Source of the DNA: Streptomyces malachitofuscus
GTDB lineage: Bacteria > Actinomycetota > Actinomycetes > Streptomycetales > Streptomycetaceae
Length of the DNA: 64,000 bases
Reading direction: 5' to 3'
Assembly: GCF_014650055.1 (NCBI RefSeq)
Contig: NZ_BMUF01000004.1
Span: 1 to 64,000 of the forward strand
Shown: positions 44,876-54,347 of the stretch, one piece after another
Numbering within the stretch: the first letter of the stretch is position 1
How the letters are laid out: each line of letters opens with the position of its first letter
Translations under genes and position numbers: made by a program
Notes under the pieces: generated by a model
Database searches by the model: none
What the model was told of the DNA's origin: nothing
Seen by the model: only the letters and a program-made list of their open reading frames with translations

Positions 44876-45625
44876 TCAGCCGGTGCCCGCGCTCACCCGT
44901 TCGCGGACCGGCAGGTGGTAGACGTGGAAGGCGCGCCCGATGACGGGCTGCGCCACGTTGCGCACCTTGACCCCGCCCGTGGTCATGCCGTGCTCGGTTC
45001 CGGCGTGCGCGTGCCCGTGCACCGCCAGGTCGGCGCCGGCCGTGTCGATCGCCTCGGCCAGCAGATAACTGCCCAGGAAGGGATAGATCTCCAGCGGCTC
45101 CCCGGCCAGGGTCTCCGGCACGGGGGAGTAGTGGGTGAGGGCGATCCGCACGTCGCAGCCCTCCCGGGCCAGACTCTCCAGGGAGGTCCGCAGGCCGTCG
45201 GCGCAGCGCCGGGAGACCCGGACGAACTCCTTCATCACCGGCTCGCCGAACTCCCCGGCACTGGCCCCGACGAATCCGCCGCCGAACCCCTTGGTGCCGG
45301 CCACCCCGACCCGCACACCCCCCACCTTCAGCACGGCCGACTCGCCCTCCAGGACCTCGGCTCCGGCCTCCCTCAGCACGGCCGTGACCTCGTCCTGCCG
45401 GTCGTCGTGGTGGTCGTGGTTGCCGAGCACCGCGACCACGGGGACGCCCAGTCCCCGGATCTCGTCGGCCACCACCCGGGCCTCCTCGAGCGTGCCGTGC
45501 CGGGTGAGGTCACCGGCCAGCAGCAGGAGGTCGGCGCACTCGGGCAGGGTGTCGAACGCCGGACGCAGAACGCCCCGGGTCTCCGGACTCATGTGGATGT
45601 CCCCGACGGCCGCGATCCGGATCAT
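44876..45625 (-). CDS. Small metallophosphoesterase
   Basis: The product is 249 aa, single domain. Motifs are VGDIHMSPE, LLAGDLTRHG, VLGNHDHH, ALTHYSP and VHGHAHAGT. The compact size and DDR/Gly-rich loop GTKGFGGGFVG suggest an Icc-like phosphohydrolase, possibly cyclic-nucleotide active. Its start overlaps the BON gene stop. Confidence 0.87.
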   Translation of the reverse strand: MIRIAAVGDIHMSPETRGVLRPAFDTLPECADLLLLAGDLTRHGTLEEARVVADEIRGLGVPVVAVLGNHDHHDDRQDEVTAVLREAGAEVLEGESAVLKVGGVRVGVAGTKGFGGGFVGASAGEFGEPVMKEFVRVSRRCADGLRTSLESLAREGCDVRIALTHYSPVPETLAGEPLEIYPFLGSYLLAEAIDTAGADLAVHGHAHAGTEHGMTTGGVKVRNVAQPVIGRAFHVYHLPVRERVSAGTG

Positions 45626-45909
45626 GACAGCTCCTCCGCGTGGTCGGGCGACGAGGGCTCGCTGACCACGATGTCGCAGTGCACCTCGAGCCCCGCGAGC
45701 TCCTCGCGCACCGAGTCCAGCACGTCCTCGCGGCAGCGGGCCGAGGGAACGGTACCGGTGACCAGCACGGCCTCGCCGCGGACCTCGACCCGCACCCCGA
45801 GTTCGCCGAGTTCGCCGGAGGCGAGCCGGTCCTGGAGGTGGGCGACGCGGTACTCGGGACTCCGCGCGGCATGTGTGCCGGATGCGGAACCGGCGTCGTG
45901 GGTGCTCAT
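45622..45909 (-). CDS. BON-domain protein
   Basis: The product is 95 aa from ATG 45909 (GGAAGGAACG upstream). The BON domain runs from YRVAHLQDRLASGELGELGV to the end, with the typical VRVEVRGEAVLVTGTVPSA strand-turn and a helix VLDSVREELAG. There is no signal or lipobox, so it is cytoplasmic, unlike OsmY. It may bind phospholipid or partner proteins. It lies in a minus-strand row of three coupled genes. Confidence 0.82.
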   Translation of the reverse strand: MSTHDAGSASGTHAARSPEYRVAHLQDRLASGELGELGVRVEVRGEAVLVTGTVPSARCREDVLDSVREELAGLEVHCDIVVSEPSSPDHAEELS

Positions 45910-45930
45910 GAGCGTTCCTTCCACGGACGT

Positions 45931-46626
45931 TCAGATGACCTTCAGGCGTTCCAGGAGGAAGAAGAAGGCGGCGGGCATCGGCTCGTCCCCGCTCTCGCGG
46001 CGGACCCGCTCCCAGTCGACCTTCTCCCGCAGGGCGCGGGCGATGGGCAGGACCGCCCCGAAGTCGCAGTGGTGCTCCGAGAAGGCGGCCACCAGGCCGG
46101 ACAGCAGATCCGTGGGTGCGAGAACCGGCATGCGCACCGACTCCACCGGCAGCTCCTGCGCCCGGCGGAGCATCTCGGTGGAGACGGGCCGGTGCGCCAG
46201 CTCGAAGATGATGTCCACGTCCTGGCCGAAGCAGGTGGCCTTGATCAGCCAGTCCTCGGGCGGCGTGTAGACGCTCAGCCCGGCCTCGCGGAGCGTGGCG
46301 GCCACGGCCTCGGCGTCCTCCGGCCGGACGCAGAAGTCGACGTCGTGCTGGAGGTTGCCGCTGCCGCCGTGCGCGTGCACGGCGACGCTGCCCGCCAGCG
46401 CGAACAGGTGCCCGCCCCGCTTCAGCACCGCACCCACCTGCTTGGCCGCCTCCAGGATGGCCTGATTGCGGTCACGGGGCAGCTCCGGGACGTCGTCCTC
46501 CACCTGGGCCCCCACCTCGCGCCGTACGTCGAGCGGCGGTACCTCGCCCGGGGCGTTCGAGGCCAGACGGAGGTCCGGGGTCGCCTGGCGCCGGGTGAGC
46601 GTCGCGTCCTCACCGTTCTCCGTCAT
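45931..46626 (-). CDS. Nucleotidyltransferase-fold protein
   Basis: The product is 231 aa from ATG 46626 (GAAGGGAG upstream). LAGSVAVHAHGGSGNLQHDV and VDFCV form the G-S...D-x-D signature of the pol-beta-like superfamily; DVDIIFEL supplies the third acid. This is similar to minimal nucleotidyltransferases of stress and toxin systems, but there is no adjacent HEPN or antitoxin gene. Substrate unknown. It is the first gene of the BON/phosphoesterase row. Confidence 0.8.
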   Translation of the reverse strand: MTENGEDATLTRRQATPDLRLASNAPGEVPPLDVRREVGAQVEDDVPELPRDRNQAILEAAKQVGAVLKRGGHLFALAGSVAVHAHGGSGNLQHDVDFCVRPEDAEAVAATLREAGLSVYTPPEDWLIKATCFGQDVDIIFELAHRPVSTEMLRRAQELPVESVRMPVLAPTDLLSGLVAAFSEHHCDFGAVLPIARALREKVDWERVRRESGDEPMPAAFFFLLERLKVI

Positions 46627-46904
46627 GACCACTCCCTTCGGCCGGCCGGACGGTTCGTACGGCCGCTGTGTCCGGCTCCCCCGCCCGGGACAGCCCTGTG
46701 TGCCTGCACCTAGTACCCGGCGTGCCCGTTCCGACACGGACACGGCCGGGAATGGCGAACGGCCGGCGCCCGCCCACCGGGACCGCGGGACGGGGACCGG
46801 CTCGGGTGTACTGGAAAAGCGCTCGGGCCGGTATCGGTCGAATATGGGGTAAAAGGCAGGGAAACCGATGGGTGCCCCTGAGGGATCCGCTCGTGGAGGT
46901 CGAC

Positions 46905-47444
46905 ATGGACCAGGACCCGTCTCGCTCGTCGGATCTTCCGCAGCCCCTGCGCGCGGTCGCCTCGGGTCTGCGGCACCTGCCGGGCGCGCAACAGGTGGGC
47001 AGGGTGGCCGGCGGCACCCTCGACGCCATCGGCGCGGTGTCCCCGCGCGGGCGCCGGATCGCCGTCTACACGGGAGCCGGAGTGCTCGGCGTGGCCGGTG
47101 TCGTGGAGTGGCCGGTGGCGCTCACCGGCGCCGCGGTCGCCTGGCTCACCCGCCCGCGTCCCACGGACCGCCCGGACGGTGAGGAGGACGCGCCGTCACC
47201 GGCCGGCGCGCACGGCCGGCCCGGCACACCGGAGGGCGCCCGCCCGCACGACGACCGCGACGCACAGCCGCCCGAGGGCCCCGGCGACCGGCTCACCCCG
47301 TCCCGGAACCGCGACGGCCGGACCGAACGCCCTGTGCACGAACAGCCCGCGAAGGTGGGCGACACCGCCACGGCCGCGGGCCTGAAGCAAGTGGCCGAGG
47401 CCACGACGCACCACGGCTCGCCCGCCGGCCGGCGCACCCGCTGA
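46905..47444 (+). CDS. Membrane-anchored partner of the P-type ATPase
   Basis: The product is 179 aa; ATG 46905 has GGAGG upstream. The N-terminal part is helical (LPQPLRAVASGLRHLPGA), then a hydrophobic span at about 50-80 (IAVYTGAGVLGVAGVVEW then ALTGAAVAWL). The rest is charged, Pro-rich and likely disordered. It ends 21 bases before the ATPase. I know such a gene upstream of these large ATPases in Streptomyces and mycobacteria, but not its role; a regulatory subunit is likely. Confidence 0.7.
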   Translation: MDQDPSRSSDLPQPLRAVASGLRHLPGAQQVGRVAGGTLDAIGAVSPRGRRIAVYTGAGVLGVAGVVEWPVALTGAAVAWLTRPRPTDRPDGEEDAPSPAGAHGRPGTPEGARPHDDRDAQPPEGPGDRLTPSRNRDGRTERPVHEQPAKVGDTATAAGLKQVAEATTHHGSPAGRRTR

Positions 47445-47465
47445 GCCACGATCACGGGACCTCAG

Positions 47466-50400
47466 ATGCTCACACGCTTCGACGTCGCCCCGCTCGCCGG
47501 TGCCGTCGCGGGAGCCGCCGCCGGCGCCGCCCGCGGCACCGCACAGGGCATGACGTCCGTCCACGACACGACGCGACGACTGGGCAACGTCGCCCGCAAC
47601 GCCCTCGGGGGCGGCCGCCGCTGGCGGGCCGGACACCGTGTCCACCTCGCCCTGCGGCACCCGGACGGCGGCGTCGCCCCCCTCGCCCGCAAGGCCGCCA
47701 CCGAACTGCTCGAACACCCGGAGGTGCTCGCCGCGTACTGGGACGAGGGACTGTCCCGCCTCGTGGTGACCGCCGTGACGGACGCGGCCGGCGACCGGGT
47801 GACCGAGCACGCCGTCGCGCTCGCCGCCCGCCTGGGACTGACCGAGGAGGCGGGCACCGAGGAGGAGAGCGGGGCCGCGCACCCCGGCGACCCCCGCGAC
47901 GTACGGATCGCCGCCGCCGCGCTGCTGCTGGACGCCGCCGGCGCGGCCGGTGCCCTGGCGGGCCGGTCGCTGCGCCTGCCCCGCAGCCCCAAGGCGGTCA
48001 CCGCCGGCGTCACCCTGCTGCGGGAGAACCCCCGCTTCCGCTCCCTGCTGCGGCAGCGGTTCGGCAGGAGCGGCATGGAACTCCTCCTCGCCGCCGCCAA
48101 CGCCGCCGCGCACGGCGCGGGACAGTCCCCGGTCGCCCTGGTCCTGGACGGCCTGCTGCGCACCGGCCAGCTCACCGAGGCGGCGGCCAGGGCCGCGGCC
48201 TTCGAGGGCCTGCACGACGACGTCTGCCTGGAGGAACGCACCAGCCTCCCCTACCCCGCGGGCACCCGCCCGCCCCTGCGGGTGACTCCCGCCCAGGCGT
48301 ACGCCGCCCACGCCGGCACCGGGAGCGTCGCGGGCGCCGCCGCCACCCTCCTCATCACCCACGACACCCGGGAGGCGGCCGAAGCGGTCCTGGCCGGATC
48401 CCCCAAGGCGGCGCGCTACGGCCCCGCCGCCTTCGACGCCCTCCTCGGCACCCATCTCGCCCGCTCCGGCGTCCTGGTGCGCAGCGGGGAACGGCTGTGG
48501 CAGCTGGAGATCGCCGACTCCCTCGTCCTGCACGCCGACGCCCTGCGCGGCCACGCGCCGTCCGCGGACGGCGCCGCCCCTCCCGTGTTCGACGACCCCG
48601 TCGACCCCTGCGCCGAGGCCGTCCTCGACGCGGCCCGCCGGGCGGGGCTGCACGTCGTGGTCACCGGCGGGTCCGACCTGAAGGACATCACCCGCCTCGC
48701 CGACGAGGTCGCCCCCGCCGACCTGCCGTTCGGCGACGTCGTACGCGCGCTGCAGAACGACGGGCACATCGTGGTGAGCGTCGCCCGCGTGCCCGCGCAC
48801 GGGGACGACGACGTCGCGGACGGCCTGCCCGCGGGCGACGTGGCGATCGCCCTCACCGACCGGCGCTCGGCGATCGCCTGGGGTGCCGACGCGCTCGCCC
48901 CGAACGGTCTGGCCGACGTGTGGCGTCTGCTGACCGCGATCCCGTCGGCCCGCCGGGTCGGCCGCCGTTCCCAGACGCTCGCCCGGGCGGGCGCCGCCCT
49001 GTCCGGTCTCATGGTGGCCCGCGGCGGCACCCCCCAGGGCCGGCTCTGGCAGCGGCTCACCCGGCACGCCCCGGTGAACATCGCCGCGGCGGCCGCCCTG
49101 CTCACCGGCTGGACCGAGGCCGTACGCGTCGCCCGCGCCGCGCCGCCGGAGCCCCGGCTGCACGTGCCCTGGCACGCGCTGGAACCGCACCAGGCCCGCG
49201 AACTGCTGCGCGACGCCCGCACCGACGCCGAGCCCGAAGGGTTCGCCCTGCTCGCCGGCCGGACCCGGCAGCGGGCGGCACGGCTGACCCGCACGCCCGC
49301 GCTCGCCCCCGCACGCTGGACCTGGCAGGCGGCGGGTGCCGTGCGCCGCGAGCTCGACGACCCGCTCACCCCCGTCCTGGCCACCGGCGCGGTCGCCTCG
49401 GCGCTGCTCGGCTCGCTCGTCGACGCGTTGCTCGTGGTCGGCGCCATGGACATCAACGCGGTGGCCGGCGGACTGCAGCGGCTGCGCGCCGAACGGGCGC
49501 TCGCCCGGCTCGCCGCCCGTCAGGAGCCCAAGGCACGCCGCCAGGTCGGCCGCAGCCGCACCGTCACCGTCGACGCCGCACGGCTGCGGCCGGGGGACCG
49601 GATCAGCATCGGCGCCGGCGACGTCGTACCGGCGGACGCGCGGCTGCTGGAGACGGACGGGCTGGAGGTCGACGAGTCGTCGCTCACCGGCGAGTCCCTG
49701 CCCGTGACCAAGTCCGTGGAACCGACGCCGGGCGCACCGGTAGCCCGGCGGACCTGCATGGTCTTCGAGGGCACCACCGTGGTGGCGGGCCGGGCCGAGG
49801 CGCTCGTGGTCGACACCGGCGACCGCACCGAGGCCGGCCGCGCCGTCGCCCTGGCCGCGCGCACTCCGCCGCCCGCCGGGGTCCAGACACGTCTGCAGGA
49901 ACTGACCCGCAAGGCCCTGCCCGTCACCCTCACCGGCGGCGCGCTGGTGACCGGGCTGTCCCTGCTGCGCGGCAGCCCGATACGGCGTGCCGTCAGCGGC
50001 GGTGTCGCCGTGGCCGTCGCCGCCGTGCCGGAAGGACTGCCCCTGGTCGCGACCGTCGCCCAGATGGCCGCCGCCCGCCGGCTCTCCCGGCGCGGCGTGC
50101 TGGTGCGCACCCCGCGCACCCTGGAGGCCCTCGGCCGGGTCGACACCGTCTGCTTCGACAAGACCGGCACCCTCACCGAGAACCGGCTCCGCCTGGTCCG
50201 GGTGGGCACCGCCGACGGCACCGTCCTCTCCCCGGGCGCCGCCGACGCCGTACCGGTCGTCCGCATGGCCGCGCGCGCCTGCCCGCAGGAGGAGACGGCC
50301 GAGGGCCGCCGGGTCGCGCACGCCACGGACGAGGCGGTGCTCGACGCCGCCCCGCCCGACGACGCCTGGACCGCCGAGGGCGAGCTGGCCTTCGAGGCGA

Positions 50401-51800
50401 GCCGCGGGTACGCGGCGGCGGTCGGCCGGGACGGCGACACGGACGCCGGACCGCTCCTCGTCGTCAAGGGCGCCCCGGAGATCGTGCTCCCTGCCTGCCG
50501 GGACCTCCCCGACGAGGCGGCTGGGACGGCCCACACGCTGGCGGGGCAGGGGCTGCGCGTCCTCGCCGTCGCCCGGCGTCCGTGCCGGGAGGCCGGCTCG
50601 GACGCCGAGCTCGAAGCAGGTCTCGACGACCTGGAGTTCGTCGGACTGATCGCCCTGGCGGACGTCCCGCGCGACACCTCCCAGGAGCTGCTCACCGAAC
50701 TGCGCCGGGCCGGCATCCTGCCCGTCATGCTCACCGGCGACCATCCGGAGACCGCCCGCGCCATCGCCCTCCAGCTGGGCTGGCCGGAGGGCACCCACGT
50801 GGTCACCGGGGACGAACTCGTCGCCATGGGCCGGGCCGACCGGGTCCGCGCGCTGCACGGCGCCGGAGTCGTCGCCCGTGTCGCCCCCGAACAGAAGCTC
50901 CACGTCGTCGAGGCCCTGCAGCAGGCCGGCCGGGTGGTGGCGATGGCGGGCGACGGCGCCAACGACGCCGCCGCCATCCGCGCCGCCGACGTGGGCGTCG
51001 GCATCGAGGCCCGCGGCTCCGCGGCCGCCCGCAACGCCGCCGACATCGTGCTCACCACCGGTGACCTCTCCGTGCTGGTGGACGCCGTGGGCGAGGGCCG
51101 CGCGCTGTGGCGCAGCGTCGCCGACGCGGTGAGCATCCTCATCGGCGGCAACGCCGGCGAGGTCGGCTTCAGCGTGCTGGGCACCCTGATGGCCGGTTCC
51201 TCACCGCTGTCGACCCGTCAGCTGCTCCTCGTCAACCTGCTCACCGACATGTTCCCGGCCATGGCGGTGGCGGTGACACCGAGCGACGACCCGTCGACGG
51301 CCGCGCACGCCGCGACCGGGCCGATGGGCCTCGACGTGCTCGGCACCCCGCTGCTGCGCTCGATCCGCCGCCGGGGCGTGACCACCTGCCTCGGAGCGGT
51401 CACCGCCTATCTGATCGGCCGTCTCACCCCCGGCACCGAACGCCGCTCCACCACGATGGCCCTGTGCGGAGTGGTCGGCGCCCAGCTGGTGCAGACCCTG
51501 TCCGGACGCCGCCACAGCCCGCTGGTGTGGGTGACCGCCCTGGGCTCCGCCGCCGTGCTCGCCGCCCTGGTCCAGACGCCCGGCGTCAGCCACTTCTTCG
51601 GCTGCGCCCCACTGGGCCCCGTCGCCTGGCTCGGCGTGGCCCTGGCCATCACTTTGTCCGCCCTGGCCCCACGCCTGGAACGCCTCGAAGCGGTGCGCCG
51701 CCTGTACGACCTCGCGACCCGTCTCACCCTCCGCCTCGGCGACTCCGTACGGCAGACCCGTCACCTGCTGGGCAGCGGCATCGCCCGGCCGGTGGCGTGA
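47466..51800 (+). CDS. Large cation-translocating P-type ATPase (CtpI/CtpH-like)
   Basis: The product is 1444 aa, far above the ~900 aa of most P2-type pumps. Residues 1-650 are an actinobacterial N-terminal part with repeated HMA-like/regulatory elements and a degenerate haloacid-type region. The catalytic part has TGES at 741-744, VPEGLPLVATVAQ, DKTGT with phosphorylated Asp898, and GDGAND at 1162-1167. Ion specificity is not clear: the PEGL motif favours Ca/Mg-type rather than heavy-metal CPx. It pairs with the upstream membrane protein. Confidence 0.9.
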   Translation: MLTRFDVAPLAGAVAGAAAGAARGTAQGMTSVHDTTRRLGNVARNALGGGRRWRAGHRVHLALRHPDGGVAPLARKAATELLEHPEVLAAYWDEGLSRLVVTAVTDAAGDRVTEHAVALAARLGLTEEAGTEEESGAAHPGDPRDVRIAAAALLLDAAGAAGALAGRSLRLPRSPKAVTAGVTLLRENPRFRSLLRQRFGRSGMELLLAAANAAAHGAGQSPVALVLDGLLRTGQLTEAAARAAAFEGLHDDVCLEERTSLPYPAGTRPPLRVTPAQAYAAHAGTGSVAGAAATLLITHDTREAAEAVLAGSPKAARYGPAAFDALLGTHLARSGVLVRSGERLWQLEIADSLVLHADALRGHAPSADGAAPPVFDDPVDPCAEAVLDAARRAGLHVVVTGGSDLKDITRLADEVAPADLPFGDVVRALQNDGHIVVSVARVPAHGDDDVADGLPAGDVAIALTDRRSAIAWGADALAPNGLADVWRLLTAIPSARRVGRRSQTLARAGAALSGLMVARGGTPQGRLWQRLTRHAPVNIAAAAALLTGWTEAVRVARAAPPEPRLHVPWHALEPHQARELLRDARTDAEPEGFALLAGRTRQRAARLTRTPALAPARWTWQAAGAVRRELDDPLTPVLATGAVASALLGSLVDALLVVGAMDINAVAGGLQRLRAERALARLAARQEPKARRQVGRSRTVTVDAARLRPGDRISIGAGDVVPADARLLETDGLEVDESSLTGESLPVTKSVEPTPGAPVARRTCMVFEGTTVVAGRAEALVVDTGDRTEAGRAVALAARTPPPAGVQTRLQELTRKALPVTLTGGALVTGLSLLRGSPIRRAVSGGVAVAVAAVPEGLPLVATVAQMAAARRLSRRGVLVRTPRTLEALGRVDTVCFDKTGTLTENRLRLVRVGTADGTVLSPGAADAVPVVRMAARACPQEETAEGRRVAHATDEAVLDAAPPDDAWTAEGELAFEASRGYAAAVGRDGDTDAGPLLVVKGAPEIVLPACRDLPDEAAGTAHTLAGQGLRVLAVARRPCREAGSDAELEAGLDDLEFVGLIALADVPRDTSQELLTELRRAGILPVMLTGDHPETARAIALQLGWPEGTHVVTGDELVAMGRADRVRALHGAGVVARVAPEQKLHVVEALQQAGRVVAMAGDGANDAAAIRAADVGVGIEARGSAAARNAADIVLTTGDLSVLVDAVGEGRALWRSVADAVSILIGGNAGEVGFSVLGTLMAGSSPLSTRQLLLVNLLTDMFPAMAVAVTPSDDPSTAAHAATGPMGLDVLGTPLLRSIRRRGVTTCLGAVTAYLIGRLTPGTERRSTTMALCGVVGAQLVQTLSGRRHSPLVWVTALGSAAVLAALVQTPGVSHFFGCAPLGPVAWLGVALAITLSALAPRLERLEAVRRLYDLATRLTLRLGDSVRQTRHLLGSGIARPVA

Positions 51801-51974
51801 CCGGCCGCCCGCCTCGCGAGGACACAGGGGCCGTCCGGCCCGAGCGGATCCGCCGTCCTGCCGCCAGACTGGAAGAGCAGGACGGCCCCGGCACCCCCGG
51901 GTCCCTCCGACGCAGGCGGGCGCGGGCGCGCCCGGTGCCGGGGCCCGCCGCACAGCGAGAAGGGTGAGATCGGC

Positions 51975-53048
51975 ATGAAGGGCTACGTCTTCCACGGCCC
52001 AGGGCAGTCCGCCTGGGAGGAGGTCCCCGACCCGGAGATCAAGGAACCCGGCGACGCGATCGTCCGCGTGGACGCCGTCACCATCTGCGGGACCGACCTG
52101 CACATCCTCAAGGGCGACGTGCCCGAGGTACGCCCCGGGACCGTCCTCGGCCACGAGGCGGTGGGGGAGATCGTCGAGATCGGTGCCGACGTCCGGACCG
52201 TACGCCCCGGGGACCGGGTCCTGGTCTCCTGCATCTCCGCCTGCGGGCGCTGCGGCTACTGCCGCGAGGGCATGTACGGCCAGTGCCGGGGCGGCGGGGG
52301 CTGGATCCTCGGCCACCTGGTCGACGGCTGCCAGGCCGAGTACGTCCGGGTCCCGTACGCCGACCTCTCCGTGTACCCGCTGCCCGGTGCCGTCGCCCAC
52401 GAGGACGCCGTGCTGCTGGCCGACATCTTCCCCACGGCCTACGAGGTGGGCGTCCTCAACGGGCGGGTACGTCCCGGCGACACCGTCGTCGTGGTCGGCG
52501 CCGGGCCCGTCGGGCTCGCCGCGGTCGCCACCGCCCGGCTGTTCGCGCCCGAGCGCATCGTCGCCGTCGATCTGGCCGCCTCCCGGCTGCAGGCGGCGAA
52601 GGAGTTCGGCGCCGACGCCGTGGCCGACGCGAACGAGGCCCCCGAGCAACTGGTCGAGGACCTCACCGGCGGGCTGGGCGCGGACGTGGTCATCGAGGCG
52701 GTGGGCGTCCCGGAGACCTTCGAGCTGTGCGCCCGCATCGTGCGGCCCGGCGGGCACCTCGCCAACGTCGGCGTGCATGGCGCGCCCGCCACCCTGCACC
52801 TCGAGGACCTGTGGATCAGGAACGTCACCATCACCACCGGGCTCGTCGACACTCACTCGACCCCCACCCTGCTGCGGATGGCCGCCGCCGGACGGCTGCC
52901 CACGCGCCAACTGGTCACCCACACGTTTCCGCTCGACCACATGCAGGAGGCGTACGACGTCTTCGGCAACGCCGCCGAGACCGGGGCGCTCAAGGTGGTG
53001 CTGGGGGTGCCGCAGCACGAGGTGGTCCCCGTCCACCCGACGGCCTGA
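51975..53048 (+). CDS. Zinc-dependent alcohol dehydrogenase
   Basis: The product is 357 aa. It is a medium-chain dehydrogenase: catalytic zinc via Cys38 (TICGTDLH) and GHEAVGEI, structural zinc via the four Cys in CGRCGYCREGMYGQC, and the NAD site VVVGAGPVGLAA. Relatives oxidise short alcohols or formaldehyde and occur in hypoxia/dormancy gene groups. It is followed by the Rv1733c-like gene after 140 bases. Confidence 0.92.
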   Translation: MKGYVFHGPGQSAWEEVPDPEIKEPGDAIVRVDAVTICGTDLHILKGDVPEVRPGTVLGHEAVGEIVEIGADVRTVRPGDRVLVSCISACGRCGYCREGMYGQCRGGGGWILGHLVDGCQAEYVRVPYADLSVYPLPGAVAHEDAVLLADIFPTAYEVGVLNGRVRPGDTVVVVGAGPVGLAAVATARLFAPERIVAVDLAASRLQAAKEFGADAVADANEAPEQLVEDLTGGLGADVVIEAVGVPETFELCARIVRPGGHLANVGVHGAPATLHLEDLWIRNVTITTGLVDTHSTPTLLRMAAAGRLPTRQLVTHTFPLDHMQEAYDVFGNAAETGALKVVLGVPQHEVVPVHPTA

Positions 53049-53188
53049 CCGAACCCCGGGCCGAGCCGCCGCCCGCCCCCCCGGAGCGCCGCGCCGGGAG
53101 GGCCGTTCGGCCCCTGCCGGACCGGGCGCGAAGGGTCCACCCTGGAGGGGTGGCGCCGTTCGGCACCCGCGCGAGGAGGTGACCTCCC

Positions 53189-53791
53189 ATGGCGAGGACA
53201 CACGGTGCGACGCCGCCGCGCAGGGTGCGGCTGTGGCGGTGGCGGAGGAACCCGCTGCGCCGCCGCGGCGATCTGGTCGAGGCCTGGCTGCTGCTCGCCA
53301 CGCTCGTTCTCGCCCTGCTCGGCGGGGCGTTCGCCGGGCTGGCGGCCGCCGGGGGTGTCGACGGGGCGCTCGACGACCGCCGCGAGCGGAGCCGCCCCGT
53401 GGCGGCCGTACTCGTCGAGAACGCCCGCGACGCGCTGCCCGCACCCGTGACGGAGGACGGGGACGGTGGTGTCTGGGCGAAGGTGCGGTGGACGGCCCCG
53501 GACGGCACCGCCCGCACGGGCCGGGCCGAGGTCGAACCGGGAAGCCGGGCGGGCGCCGAGGTCACCGTGTGGAACGACAGCGAGGGCCGGCTCGTGTCCG
53601 CGCCGCCGAAGGGCGCCGAAGCGGGCTTCCAGATCGTCATGGCCGGGATCACGGTCGCCATCGGCACCGGGGGACTGGTCCTGCTCGGCGGATGGCTCGT
53701 CCGGTCCCGGCTGCGGTGGCGGCGCCTGGCCGAGTGGGAGGCCGAGTGGCGGCAGGTCGAGCCGTCGTGGCGGAAGCGGATGATCGGCTAG
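53189..53791 (+). CDS. Rv1733c-family membrane protein
   Basis: The product is 200 aa. Two membrane segments (about 33-55: LLLATLVLALLGGAFAGLAA; about 147-170: VMAGITVAIGTGGLVLLGG) flank an external domain with the AKVRWTAPDG..RTG pattern and GAEVTVWND. This matches the family of mycobacterial DosR-regulon protein Rv1733c. Streptomyces homologues are often in similar dormancy-type clusters. The stop lies in the left arm of a long inverted repeat. Confidence 0.85.
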   Translation: MARTHGATPPRRVRLWRWRRNPLRRRGDLVEAWLLLATLVLALLGGAFAGLAAAGGVDGALDDRRERSRPVAAVLVENARDALPAPVTEDGDGGVWAKVRWTAPDGTARTGRAEVEPGSRAGAEVTVWNDSEGRLVSAPPKGAEAGFQIVMAGITVAIGTGGLVLLGGWLVRSRLRWRRLAEWEAEWRQVEPSWRKRMIG

Positions 53792-53867
53792 GGCCTGTCG
53801 TTCGGATCATGCCGCAGATGCGCGTGCCAGGCCCCGCGTCTGCGGCATGATCCGAACGACAGGCCCT
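53790..53867. repeat. 33-bp near-perfect inverted repeat, MITE-like
   Basis: The arms 53790-53822 and 53835-53867 are complementary with one mismatch, around a 12-base centre. The arm begins AGGGCCTGTCGTTCGGATCA. It is too long and specific for a plain terminator and resembles terminal repeats of Streptomyces insertion sequences. It lies exactly where the SulP pseudogene loses its 5' part. Confidence 0.7.
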
Positions 53868-53913
53868 GGTTGCGGGGACGGCGGATGCCCGGAAGGGCCG
53901 GGAACGGGCATGA

Positions 53914-54347
53914 GCTGCTGCATACTCGGAGGAGGAGCACGCTCTGCTGGCCGGGCACATCGTCGCCTACCGCATCGACGGCCCCCTGTTCTTCGCCGCC
54001 GCCCATCGCTTCCTGCTGGAACTGACCGAACTCGCCGACGTACGCGTGGTCGTCCTGCGCATGTCCCACGTCAGCGTCGTCGACGCCACCGGAGCCCTGG
54101 TCCTCAAGGACGCGGTGACGAAACTGAGGCGGCGCGGCATCCTCGTCCGGCGTCCGGCGTCCGCCCGGCCCGCCGCCGGGCCCTGGCCTCGGTCGGCGTC
54201 CTGGAACTGCTGCGGCACGAGGGCCGTGAGTACGCCACCACGCCCGAGGCGATCGGCGCGGCCCGTGCCCACCTGCAGCGCGACGGGATCCTGTACGCCC
54301 CCGCACCCCGGGCGGCCGCGGCGCCCGAGCCGAGCACCGATGACACC
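53914..54347 (+). pseudogene. Remnant of a SulP-type sulfate permease (STAS end)
   Basis: From about 53929 the frame reads EEHALLAGHIVAYRIDGPLF and continues through VVVLRMSHVSVVDATGALVL, the STAS domain of SulP transporters. The membrane part is absent. At about 54150-54165 the reading shifts by one base into the frame giving LASVGVLELLRHEGREYATT and the usual ARAHLQRDG end. So it is both 5'-truncated and frameshifted. It ends near the next start at 54340. Confidence 0.8.

Noticed and set aside
47196..50903. 1235-codon open frame opposite the P-type ATPase
   Set aside because: No known domain; composition is that of the reverse complement of a coding region.
51201..53444. 747-codon minus frame across the ADH gene
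   Set aside because: Antisense to a dehydrogenase with clear zinc ligands; no family resemblance.
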